Positions 9,043 through 18,786 are shown, numbered from the stretch's first letter. The stretch: 64,000 bases of DNA from Acetobacter garciniae (GCF_017377735.1 NZ_JAFVMH010000001.1:1-64000); one strand, 5' to 3'. A program made the numbers and translations. Notes: generated from the letters alone by a model not told the origin.

Positions 9043-9932
9043 CCGCCGCCCTGCTGACAGAGGCCGCTCCGGCCAAGATCAATCTGTACCTGCATGTGAC
9101 AGGCCGCAGGCCGGACGGCTACCACCTGCTCGACAGCCTGGTGGTGTTTGCCCAGGCGGGGGACGTGCTGCGCTACGAACCCGGGCCCGAGCCGCTGCAT
9201 CTGGAACTGAAGGGGCGCTTTGGCCAGGTGCTGGGGCATGCGGCGGCGGGGCCTGACAACCTGGTCATGAAAGCGGCGGCGGCCCTGCGCGGGCTGGCGG
9301 GGCCGGGGGCGGATGTGCGCGGCGGCCGTCTGGTGCTGGAGAAAAACCTGCCCGTGGCGTCGGGGATCGGGGGTGGCTCGGCCGATGCCGCCGCAGCCCT
9401 GCGCCTGCTCGACCGTGCATGGCGGATCGATGCCCCGCAGGCCGCGCTGCTGGCCGAAGCTGAAAAACTGGGGGCGGATGTGCCGGTCTGCCTGTTGAGC
9501 CAGACAATCCGCATGGAAGGCATTGGCGAAACACTGAGCCCGGCCCCCGCTTTGCCCGATTGCGGCATGGTGCTGGTCAATTGCGGGCAGGGGGTCTCCA
9601 CCCCCGATGTGTTCCGCCGGCGCGAGGGCGGGTTTGTGCCGCGTGCCGACCTTCCCGAATCCTGGGCCAATGCACAGGCCATGGCCGAAACGCTGCAAGC
9701 CCTGGAAAACAGCCTGGAAGCACCGGCCCGCGCACTTTGCCCGCTGATCAGCACCGCCTTGGCGGATATTGCGGGGCAGCCCGATTGCCTGATCGCACGC
9801 ATGAGCGGTTCGGGGGCGACCTGCTTCGGCCTGTTCCCCAGTGCGGAAGCCGCAAGCCAGGCGGCGGACCGCCTGGCCGATGCCCATAATGCATGGTGGG
9901 TATGGGGCGGGGGGTTGTTCCACCACCCCTGA
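9039..9932 (+). CDS. ispE: 4-diphosphocytidyl-2-C-methyl-D-erythritol kinase
   Basis: A 297-residue GHMP kinase that phosphorylates CDP-methylerythritol in the MEP isoprenoid pathway. The N-terminal PAKINLYLHVTGRRPDGYH is the family signature, and LPVASGIGGGSADAAAALRL is the ATP-binding GHMP loop. A C-terminal MSGSGATCFGLF glycine motif completes the set. It starts with GTG 9039, which overlaps the upstream TGA by 4 bases. Length is normal for the family. Confidence 0.95.
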   Translation: MTAALLTEAAPAKINLYLHVTGRRPDGYHLLDSLVVFAQAGDVLRYEPGPEPLHLELKGRFGQVLGHAAAGPDNLVMKAAAALRGLAGPGADVRGGRLVLEKNLPVASGIGGGSADAAAALRLLDRAWRIDAPQAALLAEAEKLGADVPVCLLSQTIRMEGIGETLSPAPALPDCGMVLVNCGQGVSTPDVFRRREGGFVPRADLPESWANAQAMAETLQALENSLEAPARALCPLISTALADIAGQPDCLIARMSGSGATCFGLFPSAEAASQAADRLADAHNAWWVWGGGLFHHP

Positions 9933-9935
9933 TAC

Positions 9936-9961
9936 TGCCCCGCGTCAGAAGGCCCGGGGCA
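9936..9961 (+). terminator. weak hairpin after ispE
   Basis: TGCCCCG and CGGGGCA arms flank a 12-base loop just after the ispE stop. No clear T-run follows (GAATGGCTCTTTT), so termination is uncertain. Confidence 0.4.
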
Positions 9962-10089
9962 GAATGGCTCTTTTCGAAGGTAGCCCTGTGTCCCCAGGGT
10001 ATCCGCAGCCCCGCACGTCGCCTTTGTAATCATCCTTGTTATGGCGGACTCCAAAGGGCGGAATGTGGGGCCGAATGGATCGTGGCCGT

Positions 10090-11097
10090 TCAGTCCTTGC
10101 GGGATTTTTTCATATGTCCTGCAAGGCTTGCCAGCGCCATGGCAGCCAGCGCCCCGAACAGGCCTGCCCGCAGGTTGGATGGCACGAAAATGCTCAGCGG
10201 GCTGTCCAGCCTGCGGGATTTTTCATCGAACGGGCCATGCGCCCCGAACGCCCCTGCAACAGGTTCGTACAGGCCGTCGGGCTGGGTGCCTTCCGTCCAG
10301 TCATAGCTCATCTGCGCCTTGTAGCCGTGATCGGCCAGGCGTGCCTCGCGGTAGAACGGGGCCACCAGGGCGCGCAGCGGGTCCAGCAGGGCGCCCAACC
10401 CGATGGAGATCGAATGGGACGACCCGAAGGCCGCGCGGCAGATGGCCTCGGCCGCCACTTCGGGCTCGTACACCGCGCCATAAGGCTTCAGCCGCTTGCC
10501 TGTCCTGTTGCGGGTCAGGCCGTAACGCGGGGTGTTGATGGCGGGCAGGTCGATCATGACCACGCGAATACGGTCTCCGTCATGGCGCAGTTCGGGGCGC
10601 AGGCTGGCACAGAACCCGCGCAGGGCGGCGCGCGCGCCACTTTCCGCCGCCTGGAGCGGCAGCCCACGCAGGGCGGGGGCTAGGTCGAGATTGATGATTG
10701 TGCCCTGCCCCCGGCGGCGCATGACGTTCAGGGCCGCCAGCGTGCCATACACGCTTCCCAGATAGGTGACTTCGGTGGCGCGGCGTATGTCCTGCGGGGC
10801 CAGTACGGCGGTCTGGCCGATAACGGTGGCCCCCGCACAGTTCGCCCATACGGCAATCGGGCCCAGCTCATGCTCGATCCGCTCGGCCGCGTCCTGCACG
10901 CCCTGGGGATCTGCCACGTCCTGCTCTATCGCCAGGGAGCGTATGCCGTGCCGGGTCAGATCGCGTGCGGTCTCGTCCAGCCGGGCCTTGTTGCGGCCCA
11001 GAAGGGCTATGTCAAACCCCGCGCGCCCCAGCGCCAGCGCCGCGGCCCGCCCGATGCCCGAACCAGCCCCGGTAATGACAGCAATCTGTGAAGCCAT
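10090..11097 (-). CDS. SDR-fold protein lacking the catalytic Ser-Tyr-Lys
   Basis: A 335-residue protein whose N terminus is a good SDR Rossmann fold (VITGAGSGIGRAAALALG, LLGRNKARL, WANCAGATVIG). It resembles SDRs that carry VGSALAYRxxPLQSAYCGAK at the active site, but here the segment reads NLDLAPALRGLPLQAAESGAR. Ser becomes Leu, Tyr becomes Glu and Lys becomes Arg. Redox catalysis is therefore unlikely, though NAD(P) binding may remain. A C-terminal hydrophobic stretch (LFGALAAMALASLAGHMKK) suggests a membrane tail. ATG 11097 is chosen because SDR homology starts at once; ATG 11115 is an alternative. Confidence 0.82.
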   Translation of the reverse strand: MASQIAVITGAGSGIGRAAALALGRAGFDIALLGRNKARLDETARDLTRHGIRSLAIEQDVADPQGVQDAAERIEHELGPIAVWANCAGATVIGQTAVLAPQDIRRATEVTYLGSVYGTLAALNVMRRRGQGTIINLDLAPALRGLPLQAAESGARAALRGFCASLRPELRHDGDRIRVVMIDLPAINTPRYGLTRNRTGKRLKPYGAVYEPEVAAEAICRAAFGSSHSISIGLGALLDPLRALVAPFYREARLADHGYKAQMSYDWTEGTQPDGLYEPVAGAFGAHGPFDEKSRRLDSPLSIFVPSNLRAGLFGALAAMALASLAGHMKKSRKD

Positions 11098-11364
11098 GTC
11101 CGTTTTTTCTCCCATATTCGCTCTGGAGACATGCAAAGTGTTTTCTAACTGCCCCGAGAACCTTCCCGCACGCAAGCGGTGACCGCTCGGCCCTGTCCCG
11201 CGCCGCATGCGCGCAGGTATCAGGACCGTGCATAGGGCCAACACGCAAAGTGGGCGGCCCAATGGCCCGGGGCAAAGGCTTTGGGCGTGGGCGGCCCGGG
11301 CGAACCGGGCAAAAGCCAACCCACGGGTTGCGACCTGCCCGGATTTTCGAACCGGCCCGGGGGG

Positions 11365-11943
11365 CTACAGGTAACGCAGGGCCAGGAATCCCCCGATGAG
11401 AAGGACCGCGAACGCGCCGGTAATCAGCGGCAGGCGGCGTTCGAGAAAGCGCTCGATCGGGGCCCCGAAGCGCCAGAGCAGTGTTGCCACCAGAAAGAAC
11501 CGCACTCCGCGCGTGACCAGGCTGGCCAGCATGAACGGCGCAATGGCGAAATGTGCCATGCCGCTGGCGATGGTGACGAATTTGTAGGGGATGGGGGTCA
11601 GCCCTTTGACAAGGATGATCCACACCCCCCACTGGCGGAATTTTTCCTGCAATGTCGCAAGCGTGGCTTCTGCGTGGTACAGATGGACAATCGGGCGTGC
11701 CACCGTATCGAGCAGCACCGCGCCGATCAGCCAGCCCAGCAGCCCGCCTGCGACGCTGGCCAGGGTGCAAAGGGTGGCGTAGCGCCAGGCTTTTTCACGG
11801 TTCGCCAGCACCATGGGCACAAGCAGTGTTTCGGGGGGCAAGGGAAAGAAGCTCGCTTCCGAAAAAGCAAGTGCCGCCAGCCACCATGCAGCATGGGGGC
11901 TGGCGGCATGCCGCATGACGCGGGCGTAAAGCCGGTTCAGCAT
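11365..11943 (-). CDS. YqaA/DedA-like inner-membrane protein
   Basis: A 192-residue membrane protein with the features of the YqaA branch of the DedA/SNARE-associated family: FSEASFFPLPPETLL near the N terminus, then VAGGLLGWLIG and the amphipathic LVKGLTPIPYKFVTIASG segment. DedA relatives are linked to lipid-carrier flipping and membrane homeostasis; the substrate here is unknown. It is separated by 10 bases from the upstream small gene, so it is probably the last gene of an operon with the MATE exporter. Confidence 0.85.
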   Translation of the reverse strand: MLNRLYARVMRHAASPHAAWWLAALAFSEASFFPLPPETLLVPMVLANREKAWRYATLCTLASVAGGLLGWLIGAVLLDTVARPIVHLYHAEATLATLQEKFRQWGVWIILVKGLTPIPYKFVTIASGMAHFAIAPFMLASLVTRGVRFFLVATLLWRFGAPIERFLERRLPLITGAFAVLLIGGFLALRYL

Positions 11944-11953
11944 GGAGTGGGCG

Positions 11954-12163
11954 TTACATCCTCTCGCGGCGCAGCACGTCTTCGGCGCGGCGGTGGATCG
12001 TGTCGTATTCGTCCTGTGTCAGTTCGCCCCGGTGCAGCATTTCGCTCGCCCGGGCCAGTGCGTCGCGCGCATGCGCCGCATCGGGGATCGGGTAGCGCCG
12101 CCCGGGCAGGGCAAAGGCGTCATCGGGCAGGGCATTGCGTTCTTCAGTCGTCAGCCTGGACAT
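11954..12163 (-). CDS. small DUF6582-like protein
   Basis: A 69-residue cytoplasmic protein: MSRLTTEERNALPDDAFALP followed by GRRYPIPDAAHARDALARAS. This short form recurs in phage and bacterial proteins carrying a DUF6582-type domain; no activity is known to me. AGGAAG lies 8 bases before ATG 12163. The gene overlaps the end of the MATE gene by 20 bases, which suggests coupling. Confidence 0.75.
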   Translation of the reverse strand: MSRLTTEERNALPDDAFALPGRRYPIPDAAHARDALARASEMLHRGELTQDEYDTIHRRAEDVLRRERM

Positions 12164-13643
12164 AGTGGTTCTTCCTGTCGTCAGAGTAGAAGGTAGGGGT
12201 TCCCTCCACGTCGTCCAGTTCGGCCATGGCCGCTTCCGCACTGGTGGTGGGAATATCGGAAACAGGGACAGTATCAGGTGTCGTGGGCGTACCGGCCCGC
12301 ACCACCTTCAGGTTCCGTGTTACGCGAAAAGCCGTCAAGACCGCCAGGGTGCCAAAAATGATCGCACCCAGCGCCTGACCCGCCTGCACGCCAAGGGGGC
12401 CGAAACGCGCACCCATCATCACGAAGGGCACGGTCCCCAACGTGGCGCGGCCCCAGTTGAAGGCGGTGGAATAAAGCGGAAAGCCCAGATTGTTGAAGGC
12501 GGAATTCGCCACGAACAGCATGCCTACGAACAAATAGCTGCCCATGGTCCATGAACAGAACAGGTGAATAAGGGCGGCGGCGTTGCCATGGGCCTGGAAA
12601 AGCTGCACCACGATACCCTGCGCGCAGGCCAGGACCAGCCAGGTGACGCCAACGCTCAGCACCACGAGCTTGAGGGCCGCCGTCAATGTCTGCGTGACCC
12701 GTTCATGCCGCCCCGCCCCAAGGTTCTGCCCCATGATGGGCCCGACCGAGCCCGTCAGGGAAAAGACCAGTGCGAACAGGACAGGGATCATGCGTTCGAT
12801 GGAGGCCTGGCCCGCCACCGCTTCCAGCCCGAAGCCCGACATGGCGCGCGTGACATAAACGCCCCCTGCCGGTGTGGCCAGGTTGGTCAGGACCGCGGGC
12901 AGCGCCACCTTGGCCACGCGGCGCGTGTCGGGCCCGATACGGTGCAGGCGCGGCAGGGTCAGCATATTATGCGCCAATGCGCCGCGCAGCCCCGCCAGAC
13001 CCACCACAAGGCGGGACAGGACGGTGCTGATGGCCGCCCCCATCAGCCCTTCATGCAGGCCGAAAATAAGCAGCGGGTCGAGTATGGCGGCAACCACAGC
13101 CCCCATCAGCGTAATGTTCATGGAACCCCTGGCATCGCCCACCACCCGCATCAGGGCGGAGGTGCCCATGCCCACGCAGATCAGGGGCAGGGCGGGGCTG
13201 ACTACGCGCAGATAGGCGCTGGCGGCATCGAGCGCTTCACCCCGCGCCCCGAACAGGGCCAGGATGGGGTGGGCCCATACCATGGTGCCCACGCCCAGCA
13301 GGGCTGTCAGCACCAGCATGACCGCCATGGCGGATGACGCGATACGCCGGGCTTCCGCGCAGCGACCGGCCCCGATTTCGCGCGCGGTGGAAGCGCTCAG
13401 CCCGATGGTGATGCCGATCGAGACCGCGATCTGCAAGCCGATGATGGCACTTGCAAAGCCGATGGCCGCACTGAGCGCGGTATTTCCCAGATGGCTGATA
13501 TAGACCATGTTCAGCATGTCGACCGCGAACACGGCCATCAGCCCTATGGCCCCCGTACCCGCCATGACAAGCACATGCCGCATGATGCTGCCGGTCGTGA
13601 AACAGGCCTTGTTACGGCTGCCGGGCGGGGTAGGCCGGGTCAT
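12144..13643 (-). CDS. MATE family efflux transporter
   Basis: A 499-residue multidrug and toxic-compound exporter with about twelve hydrophobic segments in two related halves. The first half shows DMLNMVYISHLGNTALSAAI and the second GLEAVAGQASIERMIPVLFA followed by a GPIMGQNLGA motif, which is diagnostic for MATE proteins. It likely exports organic cations in exchange for Na+ or H+. ATG 13643 has GGAG five bases upstream and is preferred over a TTG at 13661. The last 60 residues are polar and may be a cytoplasmic tail. Confidence 0.92.
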   Translation of the reverse strand: MTRPTPPGSRNKACFTTGSIMRHVLVMAGTGAIGLMAVFAVDMLNMVYISHLGNTALSAAIGFASAIIGLQIAVSIGITIGLSASTAREIGAGRCAEARRIASSAMAVMLVLTALLGVGTMVWAHPILALFGARGEALDAASAYLRVVSPALPLICVGMGTSALMRVVGDARGSMNITLMGAVVAAILDPLLIFGLHEGLMGAAISTVLSRLVVGLAGLRGALAHNMLTLPRLHRIGPDTRRVAKVALPAVLTNLATPAGGVYVTRAMSGFGLEAVAGQASIERMIPVLFALVFSLTGSVGPIMGQNLGAGRHERVTQTLTAALKLVVLSVGVTWLVLACAQGIVVQLFQAHGNAAALIHLFCSWTMGSYLFVGMLFVANSAFNNLGFPLYSTAFNWGRATLGTVPFVMMGARFGPLGVQAGQALGAIIFGTLAVLTAFRVTRNLKVVRAGTPTTPDTVPVSDIPTTSAEAAMAELDDVEGTPTFYSDDRKNHYVQADD

Positions 13644-13804
13644 GCGGGCTCCGTCTGACAATCCTTCACAAAAGGTGAAGGACGGGCTGTACTATGTCAC
13701 GTCTGTCGCATAATGCGAATAACCCAAGCACTGAAAGACAGGCATGAGAGGCTTGTAGCAAACGGACCTGTCGGTGGGGTGGCGCGCTCTTTCCCGAATG
13801 TTGG

Positions 13805-14548
13805 TCAGGAGCGGTTTTCATAAGCGTGGAGCACGGCCTGTGTCGGACCATCCATGCGGATTTCCCCGCCGTCCAGCCAGATCAGCCGGTTGCACCATTC
13901 GGCCATGATGTCCGACATGTGGCTGGACAGGACCAGGATATCCGCACCCGAGACAAGGCTTTCAAGCCGGGCGCGCGCCCGGGCGCGGAAGGCGGCATCC
14001 CCGGCCATGAACCATTCGTCCATCAGCAGCACGTCGGGCATGATGGCGGTGGCCAGCGCAAAGGACAGGCGCACCGTCATGCCCGAACTGTAGGTCTGCA
14101 TGGGCAAGTCCATGAAGGAGCCCAGGGCCGCGAACTCCTCCACATTGTCTTCTACATCGGCGATCTGCTGGCGCGTCAGCCCCGCGAACATCCCGCGCAG
14201 GCGAATGTTCTCGCGCCCGGTCAGTTCCATGTCCATGCCCAGTTGCGGGTCCAGCAGGCAGCCTATGGTGCCGCGTATGGTCACGCTGCCGCCCACGGGT
14301 TCGTAAATGCCGGCAAGCGCACGCAGCAGCGTGGTCTTGCCCGCACCGTTACCACCGATCAGGCCCAGCCTGTCCCCGGGTTTGAGGCTGAAGCTGACAT
14401 CGCGCAAAGCCTGCACCACCACGCGGTTGCGCGCGTCATGGGCAAAACGCGTGCCCGCCCCCAGTTCGCCCATGGCGCGCAGGTGGCGTGCATCGCCATG
14501 GTAAAGCGGGAACGTGATCTCCAGGTCACGGACATCTATGCCTGCCAT
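13805..14548 (-). CDS. polysaccharide/O-antigen export ABC ATPase (Wzt/KpsT-like)
   Basis: A 247-residue ATPase. Walker A is GGNGAGKTT, the signature is YSSGMTVRLSFA and Walker B is DVLLMDEW, followed by the switch His in LVLSSHM. The N-terminal ITFPLYHGDARHLRA segment is typical of polysaccharide-exporter ATPases. It lacks the C-terminal carbohydrate-binding domain of Wzt, so it is closer to KpsT. The start is 4 bases after the permease stop, so the two genes form one unit. Confidence 0.9.
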   Translation of the reverse strand: MAGIDVRDLEITFPLYHGDARHLRAMGELGAGTRFAHDARNRVVVQALRDVSFSLKPGDRLGLIGGNGAGKTTLLRALAGIYEPVGGSVTIRGTIGCLLDPQLGMDMELTGRENIRLRGMFAGLTRQQIADVEDNVEEFAALGSFMDLPMQTYSSGMTVRLSFALATAIMPDVLLMDEWFMAGDAAFRARARARLESLVSGADILVLSSHMSDIMAEWCNRLIWLDGGEIRMDGPTQAVLHAYENRS

Positions 14549-14552
14549 CGCC

Positions 14553-15422
14553 TTATACCCAGTAGGCCAGACGCGTACGCATGCGGGCGAACAGGCAGAA
14601 GGTGACAAGGCCAAGCAGGGCCGACCACCCCAGCGCCGCGGGCCAGACCGCCACCTGCACGATATCGCCCGTAAAGGGGGCGCGCAGGATTTCGATCAGG
14701 GGAAAGAACGGGTCAAGCAGCAGCCAGTTCTGCCCGGTGGCCATGAGTTGGGGTGCCCAGATGACAGGGGTTACGAAAAAGGCGATCTGCGTCAGGCTGG
14801 CGACGATCGGCGATGTATCGCGAAAGCGCGCGCCCAGTACGCCCAGCAGCATGATGGCGAAAAAGCAGTCCACCAGCCACAGGGCGGTCGCGGGCAGCAA
14901 TGCGGCCAGGTGGTGGGGTCTTACGTGGAACCACAGGAACACGCCCAGCACGACCGGGACGCTATGTGCGAAAACCAGGATATTGCGCACCAGCACCCGG
15001 ATGACATGCAGCGTATAGGGCATGCGCGCGGAATGGATAAGGCGGGTGGCCGATGTAAAGGCCGTGCAGCCTTCACGCAGCACGCCCGCTACCAGCGACC
15101 ACAGCACGATGGAAAAGGTCAGGAAGGGCAGGTACTGGTGTACGTTCACTTCCAGCAGGTAGGAATACAGCACCCCCATGGCCGCGACCATGATGGTGGT
15201 GGTGCCCGTCAGCCAGAACGGCCCGAGAATGGAGCCCCGGTAACGCAGCCGGATATCCAGCCACGCCAGCGTCAGGGCAAGCATGCGGTAATGGAAGCCC
15301 TGGGCGATATCGTTCAGCGCGCGCCAGAAATAGGACAGCCCGCCTTGGGGCACCAGCCGCAGAACGGGTTGTATCGTGTCGGGGGCTGATGGCGTTTGCG
15401 GCAGGGCGGGCGTGTCGTTCAT
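14553..15422 (-). CDS. polysaccharide export ABC permease (Wzm/KpsM-like)
   Basis: A 289-residue ABC-2 type permease with six hydrophobic segments. WLDIRLRYRGSILGPFWLTG is the conserved N-terminal amphipathic motif of the Wzm/KpsM group. With the ATPase directly downstream it should move a lipid-linked glycan across the inner membrane. No glycosyltransferases flank the pair here, so the exported glycan is unknown. ATG 15422 (MNDTPALPQ) is chosen because the residues before it are not hydrophobic or conserved. Confidence 0.9.
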   Translation of the reverse strand: MNDTPALPQTPSAPDTIQPVLRLVPQGGLSYFWRALNDIAQGFHYRMLALTLAWLDIRLRYRGSILGPFWLTGTTTIMVAAMGVLYSYLLEVNVHQYLPFLTFSIVLWSLVAGVLREGCTAFTSATRLIHSARMPYTLHVIRVLVRNILVFAHSVPVVLGVFLWFHVRPHHLAALLPATALWLVDCFFAIMLLGVLGARFRDTSPIVASLTQIAFFVTPVIWAPQLMATGQNWLLLDPFFPLIEILRAPFTGDIVQVAVWPAALGWSALLGLVTFCLFARMRTRLAYWV

Positions 15423-15654
15423 GTCAGGCTGGCCAGAGTAAAGAACTGCGTGCGGTGGCGCAAGGGCAGGGCGACAGCCGACGGATGTCCGGCCTGCCGG
15501 CGCGCGCGGCATTTGTGCCACGTTGGCGTGGCAGAAGACAGCCCTGTCCAGAAGCAAGGATGACAAGAGGTGGCTTGGTTGCTAAACCCGCCCGGTTTGC
15601 AGTGTCCTAAGTCTGTACCTTGTGTAACATCTGAGGCCGGGAACCCTCCTTGTC

Positions 15655-16587
15655 ATGAAAATTGTCGCCTGTAACAGCAACCTGCCATTGGCCGAGGCCG
15701 TCGCTGCCGAGCTTGGCCTGCCTTTGTGCAATACGACCGTCCGGCGGTTTGCGGATATGGAGGTTTTCGTCGAAATCCACGAAAACGTGCGTGGCGAGGA
15801 TGTCTTTGTCGTGCAGAGCACCTGCACCCCCACCAATGACAACCTGATGGAACTGCTGATCATGCTTGACGCGCTGCGGCGCGGCTCGGCCAAGCGGATT
15901 ACCGCGGTCATGCCGTATTTCGGCTATGCCCGGCAGGACCGCAAGTCCGGCCCGCGCACGCCGATCAGCGCCAAGCTGGTGGCCAACCTGCTGGTGGAAG
16001 CCGGTGCCAGCCGCGTGCTGACGCTGGACCTGCACGCCATGCAGATCCAGGGTTTTTTCGATATCCCGGTCGACAATCTTTACGCGGCCCCGCTGTTCGT
16101 GCGCGATATCCGCGCCCAGTACGGCGATCGCGATCTCATGATCGTCTCGCCCGATGTGGGGGGCGTGGTGCGTGCCCGCCAGTTGGCCCAGCGGCTGAAC
16201 ACGGACCTGGCCATTATCGATAAGCGGCGCGAACGCGCTGGCGTGTCCGAGGTCATGAATGTCATTGGCGACGTGCGTGGCCGCCACTGCCTGCTGGTGG
16301 ACGACATCATCGACAGCGGTGGGTCGCTGTGCAATGCGGCGCGCGCCATTGCCGCACAGGGCGCTGCCTCGGTCGGTGCTTACGTGACCCATGGCGTGCT
16401 GACGGGCCAGTCGGTCGAACGGGTGGCCGATTCCCCGATCGAAATGCTGACGCTGACAGACAGCATCAAGGCGACCGACGCCGTGCGCGCGGCGCGCAAT
16501 ATCCGCCAGGTCACCATTTCCGGCCTGCTGGCCCGCGCCATGCGCGCCGTGGCGGATGAGAGTTCCGTTTCCTCCCTGTTTGACTGA
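15655..16587 (+). CDS. prs: ribose-phosphate pyrophosphokinase
   Basis: A 310-residue PRPP synthetase that transfers pyrophosphate from ATP to ribose 5-phosphate, feeding nucleotide, His and Trp synthesis. Visible motifs are [11 protein letters not shown] (ATP site), [20 protein letters not shown] (PRPP synthase signature) and [17 protein letters not shown] (PRPP-binding loop). The length matches the family. It ends 6 bases before the following phosphatase gene, so the two are probably co-transcribed. Confidence 0.96.
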   Translation: MKIVACNSNLPLAEAVAAELGLPLCNTTVRRFADMEVFVEIHENVRGEDVFVVQSTCTPTNDNLMELLIMLDALRRGSAKRITAVMPYFGYARQDRKSGPRTPISAKLVANLLVEAGASRVLTLDLHAMQIQGFFDIPVDNLYAAPLFVRDIRAQYGDRDLMIVSPDVGGVVRARQLAQRLNTDLAIIDKRRERAGVSEVMNVIGDVRGRHCLLVDDIIDSGGSLCNAARAIAAQGAASVGAYVTHGVLTGQSVERVADSPIEMLTLTDSIKATDAVRAARNIRQVTISGLLARAMRAVADESSVSSLFD

Positions 16588-16593
16588 GGTGTC

Positions 16594-17199
16594 ATGAGCC
16601 AGCTTTCCCCCCGCCCGTACTGGTACCTGCGTCACGGACAGACCGACTGGAACCGCGCGGGCCTGTCGCAGGGCCGCACGGATGTGCCGCTGAACGAAAC
16701 CGGGCTGGAACAGGCGGCAACGGCGGGGCAACTGATCGAACAGGCCCTGCGCGCCAGCCGGGCCGATGGCGGGTTGGGGATTGCGCGCATCGTATCCTCC
16801 CCGCTGGAACGCGCATTGCGCACCGCCAACGTGGTGCGGGACGAACTGGCTGCCCGCGGTCTGCCGGTCATGCCCCTGACGATCGAAGACGATCTGGCGG
16901 AAGTCTGTTTTGGCGAACAGGAAGGCCAGCCCATAGGCACCTGGTACGATGACTGGATCGCGGGTCATTACACACCAGCGGGGGCAGAATCGTTCGACGT
17001 GCTGCGCGCACGCGCCGTGGGGGCGGTCAACCGCGCAACCCAGGAGCCCGGCCAGCCGCTGATCGTCGCCCATGGCGCGCTGTTCCGGGCCCTGCGCTCG
17101 GCCATGGCCTTGCCCGCCAATGTCCGCCTGCCCAACGCCATTCCGCTCAGTGCCGCCCCCGAACCCGACGGTGCGTGGTCCCTGCGCCAGTTGCCCTGA
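16594..17199 (+). CDS. histidine phosphatase family protein
   Basis: A 201-residue member of the phosphoglycerate-mutase-like superfamily. YLRHGQTDWN holds the RHG motif with the phosphate-accepting His; IVSSPLERALRTA and LIVAHGALFRAL hold the other Arg and His. Such enzymes act on diverse phosphomonoesters, and the substrate cannot be read from sequence. It lies 6 bases after prs, which hints at a housekeeping role in sugar-phosphate or nucleotide metabolism. Confidence 0.9.
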   Translation: MSQLSPRPYWYLRHGQTDWNRAGLSQGRTDVPLNETGLEQAATAGQLIEQALRASRADGGLGIARIVSSPLERALRTANVVRDELAARGLPVMPLTIEDDLAEVCFGEQEGQPIGTWYDDWIAGHYTPAGAESFDVLRARAVGAVNRATQEPGQPLIVAHGALFRALRSAMALPANVRLPNAIPLSAAPEPDGAWSLRQLP

Positions 17200-17361
17200 C
17201 TATCCGCGGGATTATCCGCGGGCCGCGGCCTGCCCATATGCCAAGGTCGCAGGCGGGAAGTGTATTCCCCACCTGCGCCCGGCAGCCTGCCTCCAGCTTC
17301 GTCCATTTGCCTGCCGGAACAGCAGCCGTTCCAGCACCCCCCGACCCTTCGCATGGGCGCG

Positions 17362-17772
17362 TCATGCCGCAGGCAACTGCTCGTCCGGGTCGGCCGGGGG
17401 CTTGAGCGACGGGTCATGAATAGCCCGCAGCCGCACGCATAGCGGCAGAAGCTTGCGCACCATTCTTATCGTTGCGGTATCCGTCAGCCCCGTCTGGTCG
17501 GAAAACCGGTCCAGTTCCTCGGGCAGGAAGAATGTCCGCACTTCCCGTTCCGTGGCGGGCGGGCTTTTGGGGGAAGCCTGCCAGCGGCGTATGGTCCCGA
17601 TCATGCCAGCGGCCTGCGCACGCTGTTCCAGCTTGCTGGGCCTGTCCGGCCGGGGAATGGGGCCAAGCACTTCGTTCAGGGCTGTCAGCAGACCTGACTT
17701 GTCGAAGGCGGCAGCCGTTACAAAATCCCCAACCTGGCTGATGGCGGTTGTAACCGTTTGCAGAAATGTCAT
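17362..17772 (-). CDS. hypothetical protein, possibly YidB/DUF937-like
   Basis: A 136-residue protein without signal peptide or membrane segment. The C-terminal part (FFLPEELDRFSDQTGLTDTA followed by TIRMVRKLLPLCVRLR) resembles the repeated helix pair of YidB/DUF937 proteins, where a QTGLS-type turn is followed by a LLPxxV helix. That match is weak and by eye only. It converges with the histidine phosphatase gene. Confidence 0.6.
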   Translation of the reverse strand: MTFLQTVTTAISQVGDFVTAAAFDKSGLLTALNEVLGPIPRPDRPSKLEQRAQAAGMIGTIRRWQASPKSPPATEREVRTFFLPEELDRFSDQTGLTDTATIRMVRKLLPLCVRLRAIHDPSLKPPADPDEQLPAA

Positions 17773-18023
17773 GGAAGCCTCCCGTTGTTGAGAAGGGGTA
17801 AGCCTTCAACGACTGTCATGGGGAGGAAGTTTCCGCTCTGGCGCGAATAAAAGACTCGCGCAGGCACAGGCCGCAGACCGGCGGAAATCAGGAAAAATTC
17901 GGAAGGGGGCGTCAGCCCGGGCCCGTGCAGGTAAAGTGCCGGTAACCCTGTTGCCGTGCCCCATGGCGCGGTGCCCATTCGAAGGGCCGGGCCATGGGGG
18001 TAAAGAGCCTGTGCGGCCTGCTC

Positions 18024-18437
18024 TTACGGGACCAGGAAAGACCCGTCATCAAGCGTAATGCCGCGCTGGGCCGCATGCGCGCATGTGGCGGTGCGGATAT
18101 CGCTATCGGCCTTGTTCAGGTCCACGGTCTGGTCCGTTCCCACGCTCAGCAGGCCAGCGCCACCCATGCCATAGGTCGGGTCGGACGTGACGTCGCTGCG
18201 CTTGGCGAGCGAGCGGCCCAGGGAGCGCACGGTCGTGTCGTCATCGATATCGTGGGCGTAACAGTAATACATCAGCCCTGCGATATTGCCGACGGACGCG
18301 TTATCCACCGTCGGGCCCGGGCCGACAGGAGCCTGCGCCACGGAACCCGGTGCGACATCGGCGGCCATGGCGGGGGCTGCTGCGACCAGGCCGAAACCCA
18401 GCGTTACGGCCAATGCGGCCTTGTAAATCGTGTTCAT
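18024..18437 (-). CDS. secreted two-cysteine protein, DUF2501-like
   Basis: A 137-residue exported protein with a clear signal peptide (MNTIYKAALAVTLGFGLVAA, cleavage near AMAAD). The mature part has VGNIAGLMYYCYAHDI and a second Cys in IRTATCAHAAQRG. The same layout, GNIAG...YC then a distant C, occurs in the protein at 50546-50986, so the two are probably distant DUF2501 (YjjA-type) paralogs. The two cysteines may form a disulfide. Function is unknown. AGGAGGT lies 6 bases before the ATG, a very strong ribosome binding site. Confidence 0.78.
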   Translation of the reverse strand: MNTIYKAALAVTLGFGLVAAAPAMAADVAPGSVAQAPVGPGPTVDNASVGNIAGLMYYCYAHDIDDDTTVRSLGRSLAKRSDVTSDPTYGMGGAGLLSVGTDQTVDLNKADSDIRTATCAHAAQRGITLDDGSFLVP

Positions 18438-18786
18438 AGGTAAACCTCCTTGAACTCAAGTGATATTTTTAAAGTATTCGGCCCGGCAGGGCTCACGGCA
18501 AGGGCCCTGCGTGCCGGTCTGTTATGCGTGGCCCATATGGACCAATTCTGCCATATGAATGTGAGGACAAGGGTAAAGTCCGTTCTTTGTCCCGTTCATT
18601 CCCGATCTGTATATCTGAAAAATAAATATTCTATTTATAAAATAGTCTTGAAGCAGTGCCAGTTATACGGGCGTGACTTTGCGGGACATGGGTATGGACA
18701 AGCACCCATTGATCACCATATCGAAAAGAGCCATCAACCTGCGGGTGTTTTATCAAGGGGATGAAACCGGGGTTCAAGGAGGCAGC
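18438..18786. other. AT-rich divergent intergenic region
   Basis: 349 bases between divergent genes. It contains an AT-rich palindrome, CTATTT-ata-AAATAG, at 18631-18645, a possible operator or promoter element for the plus-strand gene. No gene is seen. Confidence 0.4.

Noticed and set aside
15607..17073. 488-codon antisense frame over prs and the phosphatase
   Set aside because: Shadow; prs and the phosphatase carry full catalytic motifs.
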